Shown: in pieces, positions 14,912 to 14,961 of the stretch
Layout of the letters: each line of letters begins with the position of its first letter
How positions within the stretch are numbered: the stretch's first letter is position 1
Origin: CALBPI01 sp038529355
Lineage (GTDB): Bacteria; Pseudomonadota; Gammaproteobacteria; Steroidobacterales; Woeseiaceae
DNA length: 14,961 bases
Assembly (NCBI GenBank): GCA_038529355.1
Contig: JBCBDU010000059.1
Location: 1-14,961 of the forward strand
Reading direction: 5' to 3'
Translations under genes and position numbers: made by a program
The notes under the pieces: generated by a model
What the model was told of the DNA's origin: nothing
Seen by the model: the letters and a program-made list of their open reading frames with translations, nothing else
Databases searched by the model: none

Positions 14912-14961
14912 TTCACCGCGAGCTCAGGTGATATGACGGCGATAAACATAGTGCACGTAAG
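14894..14961. repeat. 68-bp imperfect palindrome at the window end
   Basis: CTTACGTGCACTATGTTT at 14894-14911 and its exact reverse complement at 14944-14961 enclose a 32-base loop that itself holds TCACC...GGTGA around GAGCTC. The window stops exactly at the end of the right arm, which suggests a contig end inside a fold-back. Confidence 0.9.
14907..14958. repeat. 52-bp direct repeat, copy 2
   Basis: Identical to 14749-14800, offset 158 bases. Reading the minus strand from 14961 it begins LTCTMFIAVISPELAVKN, that is, the expected uninterrupted junction of the gene's first helix with its body, so this copy has the native left flank that copy 1 lacks. Confidence 0.95.

Larger units (their letters stand above)
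14843..14961 (+). pseudogene. Inverted N-terminal fragment of the small membrane protein
   Basis: From GTG at 14843 the plus strand reads MKIVTKNIKWIM then LVSGVLTCTMF, a basic start and a hydrophobic helix, and then FTASSGDMTAIN, which is only the antisense of the neighbouring gene start. The last six meaningful residues, LTCTMF, also precede IAVISPELAV on the minus strand (14944-14961), so this helix is the true N-terminus of the minus-strand protein, now facing the other way. A GGAAAAA stretch lies nine bases before the GTG. The frame is still open at the window end, but its continuation after TMF is not expected to be functional. Confidence 0.7.

Noticed and set aside
14800..14949. 49-residue minus-strand open frame starting in repeat copy 2.
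   Set aside because: After the duplicated 14 codons it reads the antisense of the inverted N-terminal segment, so it is a by-product of the rearrangement.

Overview
The window looks like chromosomal DNA of a gammaproteobacterium. A ZapG/YhcB (DUF1043) protein, a lineage-restricted cell-envelope/division factor, is the best clue; the moderately GC-rich composition and the family content (acetyl-CoA synthetase followed by a DUF4212 symporter subunit, a Tat-exported binding protein with a two-component pair, a DUF3667 protein) agree with it. The species cannot be named from this sequence. I see no tRNA, rRNA, CRISPR array, transposase or phage gene.

Layout. (1) 1-3548, minus strand, read right to left: an EthA-like Baeyer-Villiger monooxygenase, acetyl-CoA synthetase (acs), and the start of a DUF4212 small symporter subunit whose ATG overlaps the acs stop. 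This looks like an acetate uptake and activation module with a ketone/sulfide-oxidising flavoenzyme upstream; a terminator-like hairpin separates the monooxygenase from acs. (2) 3629-7614: a signalling locus. A membrane sensor histidine kinase (minus) is divergent from a Tat-exported solute-binding protein and a single-domain response regulator (both plus). No ABC permease or ATPase is present, so the binding protein probably presents a ligand to the kinase. (3) 7618-9208, minus: a DUF6958-like small protein and an MFS exporter. (4) 9519-11062, plus: ZapG with an unusually long acidic Ser/Asp tail, then a zinc-ribbon DUF3667 membrane protein. (5) 11059-14961, minus: a lipoprotein with a phospholipase-A2-like CC..HD motif, a GNAT remnant, a BesD/HalD-like Fe(II)/2-oxoglutarate oxygenase, an anchored alpha/beta hydrolase, a GNAT acetyltransferase with a two-base frameshift, and a small multi-pass membrane protein whose 5' end is rearranged.

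The most unusual structure is at the right edge. The last gene lacks its first transmembrane helix, and that missing N-terminus lies just beside it in the opposite orientation, between 15-bp inverted repeats. Inverting the 96 bp between the repeats restores an in-frame gene of about 129 residues; a 52-bp direct repeat of the gene start follows. It may be a real inversion or duplication, or a fold-back artefact at a contig end; raw reads would decide.
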